From: Alistipes sp.
GTDB lineage: Bacteria > Bacteroidota > Bacteroidia > Bacteroidales > Rikenellaceae
DNA length: 8,282 nucleotides
Reading direction: 5' to 3'
NCBI GenBank assembly: GCA_017384185.1
Contig: JAFNUH010000345.1
Span: 1-8,282, forward strand
Part shown: piece by piece, positions 1 to 7,025 of the stretch
Layout: each line of letters opens with the position of its first letter
Numbering within the stretch: position 1 is the first letter of the stretch
Translations under genes and position numbers: made by a program
The notes under the pieces: model-generated
Seen by the model: the letters and a program-made list of their open reading frames with translations, nothing else
What the model was told of the DNA's origin: nothing
Databases searched by the model: none

Positions 1-1532
1 CGCTCCTCAGCCATAGCCGAGGCTGTGCTCCACGCCAACTGCTCGTGCAGACCCTGCTTGACATACTCCTGAGCGCCCTGCTGCTCCAGCATCTGACGGA
101 ACTGCTCGGTGAGCATCTCGCCACCCTCCTGCATACCGAAGTCACCCAGCTGGCGACCGCCGATAATCATCACCGCCAAGACACCTACGCAGATACCCGT
201 AGCCCACGCAAGAGCTCGGCGCAGACGCTGCGGGTCGATATTTTCCTTAATAATCTGTCCTACGCCCATAGCAGCCAGCAGGGGTACGGTCCACTGCACC
301 ACAACCAAAGCGGTAGAGAGGGCTCGGAACTTGTTATATCCGGGCAGGTAGTTGAACAGCAACTCGGTAAACCACATCATATGGTGACCCCACGACATAA
401 AGAGCGCCAACACGCTCGCACCTACAATCCACCATCGCTGACGGTTGGGCAGAAGCATCAGCGCCAACACCGCCAAGAAGATTGCCGCAGCACCTAAATA
501 TGTAGGTCCTGCCGTATAGGGTTGCTCGCCACGATAGCGAGTCATATATTGCGCCATCTGCTCCAGACCGTAGGGACGAAGAGCCTCGGCAACGGCACCA
601 TCCGTAGCGAAGGTATCGGTCGAAGCGCCACCCATAAAGTCGGGAACAAACATATTCAGGCTCTCCCCCTTGCCGTAGCTCCACGCCGTAGCGTACTCGA
701 GGTCGAGACCCGAGACTCCACTCTCGGCATCCTTAGCCACAAGCTCCGAGCCACCACGTGTGGTCTCCTTCGAGTGCTGCATAGTCTGCCACAAAGGCGA
801 TAGATTTGAACCCACAGCCACAACACCCGCCAGAGCGAGGATAGCCGTGCGCTTCGAAAAATCCTTCATACGACCCTCACGCCAAGCGAAGATGCCTTCG
901 CTGAGCCACATAAGAGCCATAGCGAGAATGAAGTAGTAAGTTATCTGGGGATGATTTGCACCAATCTCAAGTGAGGTGAACAGAGCAGTAAGCGCACAGC
1001 CGACCCACAAGTTACGTCGCAAGGCGTAGTAAGCGCCACCCATCATCAGCGGAGCATAGACCAGCGCCCACATCTTGGTGATGTGTCCCGCACCGATGAT
1101 TAGCAGGAAGTAGGTCGAAAAGCCATACGCCAACGCCGCAATAAGACCCACCCACGGGCTGAGTCCGAACAGCAGCATCGCAATCCACATAGCCGTCATC
1201 GAGAAGAAGAGGAACGAGGCGGGCGTGTCGATGATTTTCACCACTTTACCTATCGTGCCCTTGACCGCCTGCGAGGGGTATTTCACGTTGATAAGGTAGG
1301 CAGGCATACCGCCAAACATACCTCCCGTCCACTGTGCATCCTCGCCCGTAGCCTCACGGTTGTCGAGGATATCACGGCTCATACCATCGTACTGCTGCAC
1401 GTCGTGCTGAACGAGCACCTCGCCACCAAACTGCGGCGCAAAATATAGTGCTGCAACAACAAAAAATAGCGCCACAGCGCCTGCTGCGAAGAGCCACTTT
1501 TTTACTATTTGAGAATCAAATGTCATTTGCAT
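1..1532 (-). CDS. YfhO-family polytopic membrane protein, N-terminal part (runs off left edge)
   Basis: The minus strand is open without a stop from the ATG at 1532 to the window edge, giving 510 codons plus two bases. The C-terminal part is missing; Bacteroidetes homologues run to roughly 800 residues. The protein has an N-terminal membrane segment (about residues 12-32). A non-cytoplasmic loop follows with HDVQQYDGM (43-51) and WTGGMFGGMPAY (68-79), typical of Bacteroidetes YfhO proteins. Further hydrophobic segments lie near 107-147, 155-187, 198-211, 228-246, 345-361, 367-381, 405-425 and 441-458. GAGHITK (147-153) and NHPQITYY (193-200) are also family-like. In Bacillus, YfhO is a GT-C-type glycosyltransferase linked to lipoteichoic acid glycosylation; in Bacteroidetes the substrate is unknown, so a role in transferring sugar from a polyprenyl carrier is inference. 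A second ATG lies two codons downstream (1526). The first was chosen because it follows a good -7 box by 16 bp. Confidence 0.85.
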   Translation of the reverse strand, partial: MQMTFDSQIVKKWLFAAGAVALFFVVAALYFAPQFGGEVLVQHDVQQYDGMSRDILDNREATGEDAQWTGGMFGGMPAYLINVKYPSQAVKGTIGKVVKIIDTPASFLFFSMTAMWIAMLLFGLSPWVGLIAALAYGFSTYFLLIIGAGHITKMWALVYAPLMMGGAYYALRRNLWVGCALTALFTSLEIGANHPQITYYFILAMALMWLSEGIFAWREGRMKDFSKRTAILALAGVVAVGSNLSPLWQTMQHSKETTRGGSELVAKDAESGVSGLDLEYATAWSYGKGESLNMFVPDFMGGASTDTFATDGAVAEALRPYGLEQMAQYMTRYRGEQPYTAGPTYLGAAAIFLAVLALMLLPNRQRWWIVGASVLALFMSWGHHMMWFTELLFNYLPGYNKFRALSTALVVVQWTVPLLAAMGVGQIIKENIDPQRLRRALAWATGICVGVLAVMIIGGRQLGDFGMQEGGEMLTEQFRQMLEQQGAQEYVKQGLHEQLAWSTASAMAEE

Positions 1533-1548
1533 TGTCAATTTAGTGCGT

Positions 1549-1556
1549 CAAAGTTA
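1549..1556 (-). promoter_or_regulatory. Bacteroidetes -7 box for the YfhO gene
   Basis: Read on the minus strand this is TAACTTTG, a perfect match to the Bacteroidetes -7 consensus TAnnTTTG, 16 bp upstream of the ATG at 1532. The implied leader is only about 10 nt. I see no TTTG-like -33 element at the usual 19-21 bp distance, so the promoter may be weak or may need an activator. Confidence 0.5.
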
Positions 1557-1598
1557 CGAAAAACATTCCTTTTTCGATGTGTAATTGCGAAAAATTAC

Positions 1599-1606
1599 TA
1601 TATTTG
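1599..1606 (+). promoter_or_regulatory. Bacteroidetes -7 box for the polyprenyl synthase gene
   Basis: TATATTTG fits the TAnnTTTG consensus perfectly and lies 32 bp upstream of the ATG at 1639, which predicts a leader of about 25 nt. No convincing -33 TTG is found 19-21 bp upstream; the nearest TTG (1585-1587) is too close. The box faces away from the YfhO promoter in the same 106-bp gap. Confidence 0.5.
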
Positions 1607-1638
1607 CAACATAAAGCGCATATGTAAAACCTTTCAGT

Positions 1639-2649
1639 ATGATTACTCTTGATGCAATTCGCACTCCAATAGCAGCGGACCTCGAAGCTTTCGAGGAGTT
1701 TATCCGAAGCCGTTTCTCATCGGAGGGTAAATTGTTATCCGAGATGATTTCACACGTACTCTCTTCACGAGGAAAGGGAATCCGCCCCATCATCACAATG
1801 CTCTGCTCGGCTCTCGTATCCGATGTCAACAACCGAGAGTGGGTTGAAGGCGAGCGCAACTGCTCGAAGCGCACCTATCTGGGTGCTATGATGGTGGAGA
1901 TGTTGCACACCGCATCGCTTATCCACGACGACGTAATAGATAATGCCGACACACGTCGAGGTCGCCCCTCGGCAAATGCTCTGTGGCAGTCACGCAACGC
2001 CGTAGTCCTGGGAGACTACATCCTGGCTCGCACGATGAGCATCGGTATGGATAGCGCTCAGTACGACTTGGTGTCGCACATCGTAGGCTCGGTGGCTACA
2101 CTCTGCGAAGGAGAGATTTTGCAGAGCCAGCACGCTGCCGACAAGGATACCACACGTCAGGATTATTTCGAGATTATATACAAAAAGACAGCCAGCCTTA
2201 TAAGCATCAGTGCATCGGCGGGAGCCGTATCGGTGAAGGCACCACGTCAGGATGTGGAGCAGATGCGTCGCTTTGGCGAGGCGCTGGGTATGGCGTTCCA
2301 GATTCAGGACGATATTTTGGATTACAGCCGCTCGGCACAAACGGGCAAGCCCACAAACAACGACCTGCGTGAGGGTAAAATCACCCTGCCGCTTATCGAG
2401 GTGCTCGAAAAGTGTAGCCCTGCCGAGAAGTTGCAACTGCTGGACAAGCTCTCGCAGTGCAAGGAGGATGAGGCTGCGGTAGATTTCCTGCAAGGCGTAG
2501 TTGAGGCTACGGGAGGTACGGCTATGGCGGCTCGCACGATGCAGACCTACATCGACCGTGCGACCTCGATTTTGGCGAAGTATCCCGACTCACCCTACCG
2601 CACGGCGCTGGTAAACCTCTGTGCCTTCGTCGCCGAACGTGATAAATAG
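1639..2649 (+). CDS. Long-chain polyprenyl diphosphate synthase (trans-isoprenyl synthase)
   Basis: This 336-residue enzyme condenses isopentenyl diphosphate onto an allylic diphosphate to build an all-trans polyprenyl diphosphate, most likely the menaquinone side-chain precursor in the cytoplasm. Diagnostic motifs are in order: GKGIRP (45-50), the first Asp-rich motif DDVID (97-101) followed by RRGRPSAN, the second Asp-rich motif DDILD (224-228) preceded by QIQ, and GK..NDL.EGK (236-247). Ala92 and Ser93 occupy the positions 5 and 4 residues before the first motif. Short-chain synthases place bulky aromatics there, so a long product is expected. Length fits octaprenyl or solanesyl synthases (IspB-like), but chain length cannot be read from sequence. 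A short insert around residues 62-78 precedes the helix leading to the first motif. The start follows a -7 box and fits the family N-terminus. The downstream permease is on the same strand 105 bp away. Confidence 0.93.
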   Translation: MITLDAIRTPIAADLEAFEEFIRSRFSSEGKLLSEMISHVLSSRGKGIRPIITMLCSALVSDVNNREWVEGERNCSKRTYLGAMMVEMLHTASLIHDDVIDNADTRRGRPSANALWQSRNAVVLGDYILARTMSIGMDSAQYDLVSHIVGSVATLCEGEILQSQHAADKDTTRQDYFEIIYKKTASLISISASAGAVSVKAPRQDVEQMRRFGEALGMAFQIQDDILDYSRSAQTGKPTNNDLREGKITLPLIEVLEKCSPAEKLQLLDKLSQCKEDEAAVDFLQGVVEATGGTAMAARTMQTYIDRATSILAKYPDSPYRTALVNLCAFVAERDK

Positions 2650-2699
2650 GGAGGCAGACGAAAAGAGAGGTGCCCGCAAAAAAAAGTTGTGGCAAAGAG

Positions 2700-2754
2700 A
2701 AGTAAAACAAGAAAAAACCAAAAACCAATATTATTAATCTTAAAAAATCAATTT
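2700..2754 (+). promoter_or_regulatory. A-rich leader upstream of the FHS permease
   Basis: The 55 bp before the permease start are almost free of G after 2711 and very rich in A, with no Shine-Dalgarno sequence. Bacteroidetes ribosomes make little use of Shine-Dalgarno pairing, and A-rich, unstructured leaders are typical of well-translated genes there. No TAnnTTTG box could be found in 2650-2754, so the promoter is unrecognised, or the gene is read through from the prenyl synthase; no terminator hairpin is visible between them. Confidence 0.4.
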
Positions 2755-4026
2755 ATGGCAAACAATCAGAAAAGTAATGTCTTGGCCATTGCCGTGATGT
2801 TTATGTTGTTCTTTATGATTGCATTCGTTACCAACTTCGCTGGTTCAATGGGTGTTATCGTTAAGGAGCAGTTTGGTGCATCTAACGCTATGGCTCAGCT
2901 GGGTACTCTGGCTAACTTTATCGCTTACGCTTGTATGGGTATTCCCGCAGGTCACATCCTCAAGCGTCGTGGTTACAAGTTCACTTCACTCGCTGCTGTT
3001 ACAGTAGGTTTGATTGGTGTTGGTATTCAGTTCGCATCTGGTTACGTTGAGTCATTCGGCGTTTACGTTTTGGGTGCTTTCGTAGCAGGTTTCTCAATGA
3101 CTATGCTTAACATCGTTGTTAACCCTATGTTGAACACATTGGGTGGTGGCGGTAACAAGGGTAACCAGCTTATCCAGCTCGGTGGCTCTTGCAACTCTGT
3201 AGGTGGTACTATCGCTCCCATCTTGTTGGGTTACTTGATCGGTGGTCAGGCTTCTGAGGCTACAGTTGCTGATGCAGCTCCCGCTTTGATTATCGCTATG
3301 GCTATCTTCGCCGTTGCATTCGTTGTTATCTACTTCTCGGCTATTCCTGAGCCTCATATGGAGACTGCAGAGGAGAAGGCTGCTCGTTTGAGCGGTACAG
3401 CAAAGAAGGATCCCTATGGTCCTATGTCTTTCCGTCACTTCATTTTGGGTGCTGCTGGTATCTTCTTCTACGTAGGTGTTGAGGTTGGTATCCCCAACAC
3501 AGCTAACATCTATATGTCAGGTCTCGAGGGCGTAGGTCCCGTTGTTGCTGGTACAATCGTAGGTTTCTACTGGTTCTGCATGATGTTGGGTCGTTTGTTG
3601 GGCGGCGTAATCGGTGGTAAGGTATCTTCTAAGCAGATGTTGACATTCGCTTGCTCATTGGCTCTTATCTTCGTATTCTGCTTGATGTTCATCCCCGAGA
3701 CAGTTCGTATGACTATCCCCGTTGTAGAGGTACAGGTTCCCGTGAGCATGGTATTTATGTTCTTGTGCGGTTTGTGCACATCAGTAATGTTCGGTTCAAT
3801 CTTCAACCTTGCTACTGAGGGCTTGGGTAAGTACACTCCCGTTGCATCTGGTATCTTTATGGCTATGATTTGCGGTGGTGGTATTATGCCTTTCATCCAG
3901 GGTTTGGTTGCTGACGCTGCTGGCTTTATCAATAGCTACTGGGTTGTAGTTGCTGGTTTGGCTTATATGTTGTTCTACGGCTTGTTCTTCTCAAAGAACG
4001 TAAACAAGGATATTCCCGTAGAGTAA
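2755..4026 (+). CDS. FHS-family (FucP-like) sugar permease, major facilitator superfamily
   Basis: This 423-residue inner-membrane transporter probably brings in a monosaccharide by proton symport. It shows the two-half MFS layout: hydrophobic segments from residues 9-30 to about 195, a central charged loop (about 198-225), and a second set from 229 to 412. Family marks of the fucose/glucose-galactose (FHS) group are GIPAGHILKRRGYK (63-76), the stretch at 123-155 with NPMLNTLGG, Q138, N147 and GTIAP, then YVGVEVG (239-245), GRLLGG (279-284) and ATEGLG...ASGI (353-367). The sugar (fucose, galactose, glucose or GlcNAc) cannot be decided from sequence. The ATG at 2755 was chosen because it follows an A-rich leader and begins MANNQKSN just before the first membrane helix; a GTG 66 bp upstream would add an unlikely basic extension. 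Codons are sharply optimised (GGT, GCT, GTT, CGT with AAC, TTC, AAG), unlike the neighbours, suggesting high expression. The convergent GH97 gene is a possible functional partner. Confidence 0.88.
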   Translation: MANNQKSNVLAIAVMFMLFFMIAFVTNFAGSMGVIVKEQFGASNAMAQLGTLANFIAYACMGIPAGHILKRRGYKFTSLAAVTVGLIGVGIQFASGYVESFGVYVLGAFVAGFSMTMLNIVVNPMLNTLGGGGNKGNQLIQLGGSCNSVGGTIAPILLGYLIGGQASEATVADAAPALIIAMAIFAVAFVVIYFSAIPEPHMETAEEKAARLSGTAKKDPYGPMSFRHFILGAAGIFFYVGVEVGIPNTANIYMSGLEGVGPVVAGTIVGFYWFCMMLGRLLGGVIGGKVSSKQMLTFACSLALIFVFCLMFIPETVRMTIPVVEVQVPVSMVFMFLCGLCTSVMFGSIFNLATEGLGKYTPVASGIFMAMICGGGIMPFIQGLVADAAGFINSYWVVVAGLAYMLFYGLFFSKNVNKDIPVE

Positions 4027-4047
4027 TCCCGAAAGAATATTTCAAAC

Positions 4048-4078
4048 AAAAAAAGCTACCCCGCAGGGTAGCTTTTTT
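4048..4078. terminator. Bidirectional intrinsic terminator
   Basis: A perfect 7-bp stem, GCTACCC (4055-4061) with GGGTAGC (4066-4072), encloses the loop CGCA. It is preceded by seven A (4048-4054) and followed by six T (4073-4078). Each strand therefore carries a GC-rich hairpin followed by a U-run. It lies 21 bp after the permease stop and 17 bp beyond the stop of the convergent SDR gene, so it can end transcripts from both sides. Confidence 0.92.
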
Positions 4079-4095
4079 ATTATACTTATATCCTC

Positions 4096-4857
4096 TTACG
4101 GACGCAGACCACTACCGCCCTGGAGCGTGATAGTCTCACCCGTTACATACTCGGCATCGTCCGATGCGAGGAAGACACACACACGACCAATGTCGTTCTT
4201 CGGGTCGGCGAAGTGTCCCAGAGGAATACCCTGAATAGTCTTCTGATATAGCTCGGGGTAGCTCTCCTTCCACTGCTGCAAACTCTCGGTCATAGCCAAC
4301 GGGCAGATAACATTCACACGAATGCCATCGGGACCCCACTCGGCTGCCGCTACACGTGACATACCACGGATACCCTCCTTCGCTGCGGCATACGACGACT
4401 GTCCGAGCTTACCAAACAGACCTGCGCCCGATGCGAAGTTGATAACCGAACCACGGCTCTGCTTGAGGTAGGGGTAGCACTCACGCATATAGAAGAAAGC
4501 GGCGTAGAGACCCGAGTAGATGGCGAGGTCGAAATCCTCCTTCGTATGTTCAACCAAAGACAGACCCGACTTCGATACCTGCGCATTATTTACCAGCGTA
4601 TTAATCTTGCCAAACTTCTCGATAGCCTTAGCTACAACATTTTTGATAGCCTCCTCGTCGGCACCATCTGCCACGATGGGCAGCACCTCAACGCCATACT
4701 TCTCCTCCAGACGCTTCTGCGCATCGAGAAGACGAGACTCCGTGCGACCCGTAATCACAAGGTTTGAACCCTGCTCTGCAAACGCCTCAGCCAAGCCGAA
4801 GCCAATGCCTTTACCGCCACCTGTGATGATGGCTACATTTCCTTCCAATCGTTTCAT
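4096..4857 (-). CDS. Short-chain dehydrogenase/reductase (classical SDR), substrate unknown
   Basis: This 253-residue cytoplasmic NAD(P)-dependent oxidoreductase matches classical SDR length. The Rossmann signature TGGGKGIG is at 12-19 and NNA at 90-92. The catalytic Ser143 lies 13 residues before Tyr156, and YAAAK (156-160) supplies the Tyr-Lys pair. Basic Arg38 after the second strand (TGR, 36-38) suggests preference for NADPH. The Asn of the usual Asn-Ser-Tyr-Lys tetrad seems to be missing: the helix-4 segment IYSGLY (113-118) puts Gly116 where most classical members have Asn. The C-terminal GETITLQGGSGLRP resembles the usual G..l.vdGG end. The gene starts 29 bp after the GH97 stop, with AGAGAGAT just before the ATG, so the two probably form one transcript. 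Whether it oxidises the released sugar or something unrelated cannot be read from sequence. Confidence 0.9.
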   Translation of the reverse strand: MKRLEGNVAIITGGGKGIGFGLAEAFAEQGSNLVITGRTESRLLDAQKRLEEKYGVEVLPIVADGADEEAIKNVVAKAIEKFGKINTLVNNAQVSKSGLSLVEHTKEDFDLAIYSGLYAAFFYMRECYPYLKQSRGSVINFASGAGLFGKLGQSSYAAAKEGIRGMSRVAAAEWGPDGIRVNVICPLAMTESLQQWKESYPELYQKTIQGIPLGHFADPKNDIGRVCVFLASDDAEYVTGETITLQGGSGLRP

Positions 4858-4886
4858 ATCTCTCTCATTTTATTGGCTACTGCCGC

Positions 4887-6890
4887 TTATCGCTTCTCAA
4901 TCTTCATTGCGAAGCCGCCGCCAACAGCCATCTTTACCTTAATCTTACTGCCTCCCTTAACATCGTAGCTACGCTTGAGGAAGTCACGACCAATCTTGTT
5001 AGCATTCGGTCCATCGACAAACTCGGTCAGCGTGAAGTCGCCCTCACCCAGGAACGAGAGGTCAATCTCCACCTCACGCTCGTCCCAGTTGGTCATACCA
5101 CCGACATACCAGTCGTCACCCGCACGGCGTGCAACTGTGCAGAACTCGCCGAGCTTACCATCGAGTGCAACGGTCTGCTCCCATACGGTGGGAATCTTTG
5201 CGATGAACTCTGTGCATACGCCCTCCTTCTCGTAGTTCGAAGGCGAGTCGCAGAGCATATTAAACGGAGACTCAAAGACAACATACATTGCCAACTGACG
5301 GCAACGTGTGCCCTGGCTCATAGGCTCCGAGTTGCTGGCGTGGTAGCTCTTCTTCTGTGCATTTACCATCGCACCCTGCGTGTAGTCCATAGGACCTGCG
5401 ACCATACGGATGAAGGGAATCATCACGTCGTATGTGACCTGGTCGAGCTCGATTGTTGACCACTTCATCTGCTCCAAGCCATTCACACCCTCGTAGTTCA
5501 CAACATTGGGATACTTACGTGACAGACCGCAGGGCTTATAGGCACCGTGGAAGTCGCACATAAGTTTATATTTTGCAGCCGTAGCAGCCGAACGCTCGTA
5601 GAAATCTACCATCTGCTGGTCGTCACGGTCCATAAAGTCAATCTTGAAACCCTTGACACCCATATCGGCATAGTGCTTCATCACACGCTCCATATCTCGG
5701 TTGAGCGCCCAATAACCTGCCCAGAGAACGATACCCACGCCTCGCTCCTTAGCGTAGTCGCACAAGTGCTTAACGTCAATCTCGGGGATAACCTGCATCA
5801 AGTCAGCCTTCTTGTTCACAGACCAACCCTCGTCCAAGATAACATACTCTATGCCATTGCGTGAGGCGAAGTCGATGTAGTACTCGTAGGTGCGGTTGTT
5901 GATGCCGGGCTCGAAATCTACGCCATAAAGACCCCAATCGTTCCACCAATCCCACGCAACCTTGCCGGGCTTAATCCACGACGTGTCGCCGATAGTGTTG
6001 GGCTGGCTCAGGCGGAATACCATATCGTCGTCAAGCAACTGCTTATCCTCGTCGGCAACGATACATATACGCCACGGGAACGAGCGCTCGCCACTAACCT
6101 CTGCGATATAGGGCTTACGGGTCTGCACCTCGCCCTGCAACATATTGTGACCACCCTGAGTGATATGGTCGGGCACACTTGCGAAGTTAGCCTCGAGTGT
6201 GGTGTCGCCATTGTTATTATAGAGGTACATACCCGGGTAGCTCATCAAGTCGCTCTCGGTGATGCAGACCTTCTTGCTGCCAACCTCAACAACCAGAGGC
6301 AGGAACATCAAACGCTCGGGATCCATCTTGCTCAACGGCTGAGTGAAGTAAATATTCTCGAATGAGTTGTAGTACTGCTTCTCGATGGCGTTGCCCGTAC
6401 CCTTGCGGTTGAACTTAACATACGAACCATAGAGGGTGTTGTCGCTCGCAAACTCGAACTCCGACAACTCGTTCTTTACCACATAGTCGCCCTTGCGTGT
6501 AGAGATAAAACGGTATGCGGCTGCATTGTCGTAGGCACGCAGCTCGATAGCATAGTCGCCCTTGAACGAGAGTGTAAGCGTTGTACACTCGTTCTCCACT
6601 TCGCTCTTCTTGTATAGGGGCGAGGGGATAACCTCGTCAATCTTACCAATGGTAGCCTTGCGCAGCTGAGGCTTTACGCCCCACGCCTCACTCTCGTTGA
6701 TATACATAGCAATCTGCGAGGGGGCGATAATCGTAACGCCATCATCCTCCACGCTCCAACGCACCTCATCACCGATGGTAACCGTCAGCTTAAGGCTTCC
6801 ATCGGGAGATACAATCTGCTTCTGTGTAGGCTTCGCCTGCGCTACACTCAGCGTAAATAGGGCAAGTGCAAAAATCAAAAATCGTTTCAT
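4887..6890 (-). CDS. Secreted GH97 glycoside hydrolase, retaining (alpha-galactosidase-like) type
   Basis: This 667-residue enzyme hydrolyses alpha-glycosidic bonds. An N-terminal signal peptide (MKRFLIFALALFTLSVAQA, cleavage after AQA at 17-19) has no lipobox Cys, so a soluble periplasmic enzyme is expected. An N-terminal beta-sandwich (about 25-300) precedes the (beta/alpha)8 barrel (about 305-560, from WDWWNDWG) and a C-terminal beta-domain (about 580-667), the GH97 layout. GFKIDFMDRDD (414-424) puts Asp418 where retaining members such as the Bacteroides alpha-galactosidases carry the nucleophile, and NYEGVNG (465-471) offers Glu467 as acid/base. Overall length also fits that branch better than the longer inverting SusB alpha-glucosidases. 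The specificity (galactoside versus another alpha-hexoside) is inference. The gene has its own near-consensus promoter (6952-6983) and an A-rich leader, and is followed by the SDR gene. No SusC/SusD pair is nearby. Confidence 0.92.
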   Translation of the reverse strand: MKRFLIFALALFTLSVAQAKPTQKQIVSPDGSLKLTVTIGDEVRWSVEDDGVTIIAPSQIAMYINESEAWGVKPQLRKATIGKIDEVIPSPLYKKSEVENECTTLTLSFKGDYAIELRAYDNAAAYRFISTRKGDYVVKNELSEFEFASDNTLYGSYVKFNRKGTGNAIEKQYYNSFENIYFTQPLSKMDPERLMFLPLVVEVGSKKVCITESDLMSYPGMYLYNNNGDTTLEANFASVPDHITQGGHNMLQGEVQTRKPYIAEVSGERSFPWRICIVADEDKQLLDDDMVFRLSQPNTIGDTSWIKPGKVAWDWWNDWGLYGVDFEPGINNRTYEYYIDFASRNGIEYVILDEGWSVNKKADLMQVIPEIDVKHLCDYAKERGVGIVLWAGYWALNRDMERVMKHYADMGVKGFKIDFMDRDDQQMVDFYERSAATAAKYKLMCDFHGAYKPCGLSRKYPNVVNYEGVNGLEQMKWSTIELDQVTYDVMIPFIRMVAGPMDYTQGAMVNAQKKSYHASNSEPMSQGTRCRQLAMYVVFESPFNMLCDSPSNYEKEGVCTEFIAKIPTVWEQTVALDGKLGEFCTVARRAGDDWYVGGMTNWDEREVEIDLSFLGEGDFTLTEFVDGPNANKIGRDFLKRSYDVKGGSKIKVKMAVGGGFAMKIEKR

Positions 6891-6951
6891 AGGAATTAGG
6901 TTTATTTGTTGTTTATTGTTTTTGGATAGTAGTTAATGGCGATATGCCACT

Positions 6952-6983
6952 CAAAGGTAGTAAAAATATTGAGCCATATCAAA
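6952..6983 (-). promoter_or_regulatory. Promoter of the GH97-SDR operon
   Basis: On the minus strand TTTG (6983-6980), a 20-bp spacer and TACCTTTG (6959-6952) match the Bacteroidetes -33/-7 consensus TTTG-N19-21-TAnnTTTG. The -7 box is 61 bp upstream of the GH97 ATG, giving a leader of roughly 50-55 nt that is rich in A and nearly free of G near the start. It overlaps the divergent xerC promoter. Confidence 0.72.
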
Positions 6984-6999
6984 AATATTCGTATCTTTG
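6968..6999 (+). promoter_or_regulatory. Promoter of the xerC-like gene
   Basis: ATTG (6968-6971), a 20-bp spacer and TATCTTTG (6992-6999) match the Bacteroidetes consensus. The -7 box is 26 bp upstream of the ATG at 7026. Transcription starting here would exclude an upstream in-frame ATG at 6936 and so decides the start of the recombinase gene. Confidence 0.72.
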
Positions 7000-7025
7000 T
7001 TTACAACGATTATATATTTAAAGGT

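Noticed and set aside
45..497. 150-residue plus-strand open frame
   Set aside because: It lies wholly antisense to the YfhO-family frame, which has clear membrane segments and family motifs; its own translation is rich in His, Gln and Arg with no recognisable domain.
2689..2754. GTG start giving the permease 22 extra residues
   Set aside because: The added segment is basic, comes from the A-rich leader and precedes a standard MFS N-terminus at 2755.
6936..7025. N-terminal 30-codon extension of the recombinase from an ATG at 6936
   Set aside because: The stretch contains the -33 and -7 boxes of both divergent promoters and would not be on the transcript; the encoded residues do not resemble Xer N-termini, while the ATG at 7026 has AAAGG just upstream.
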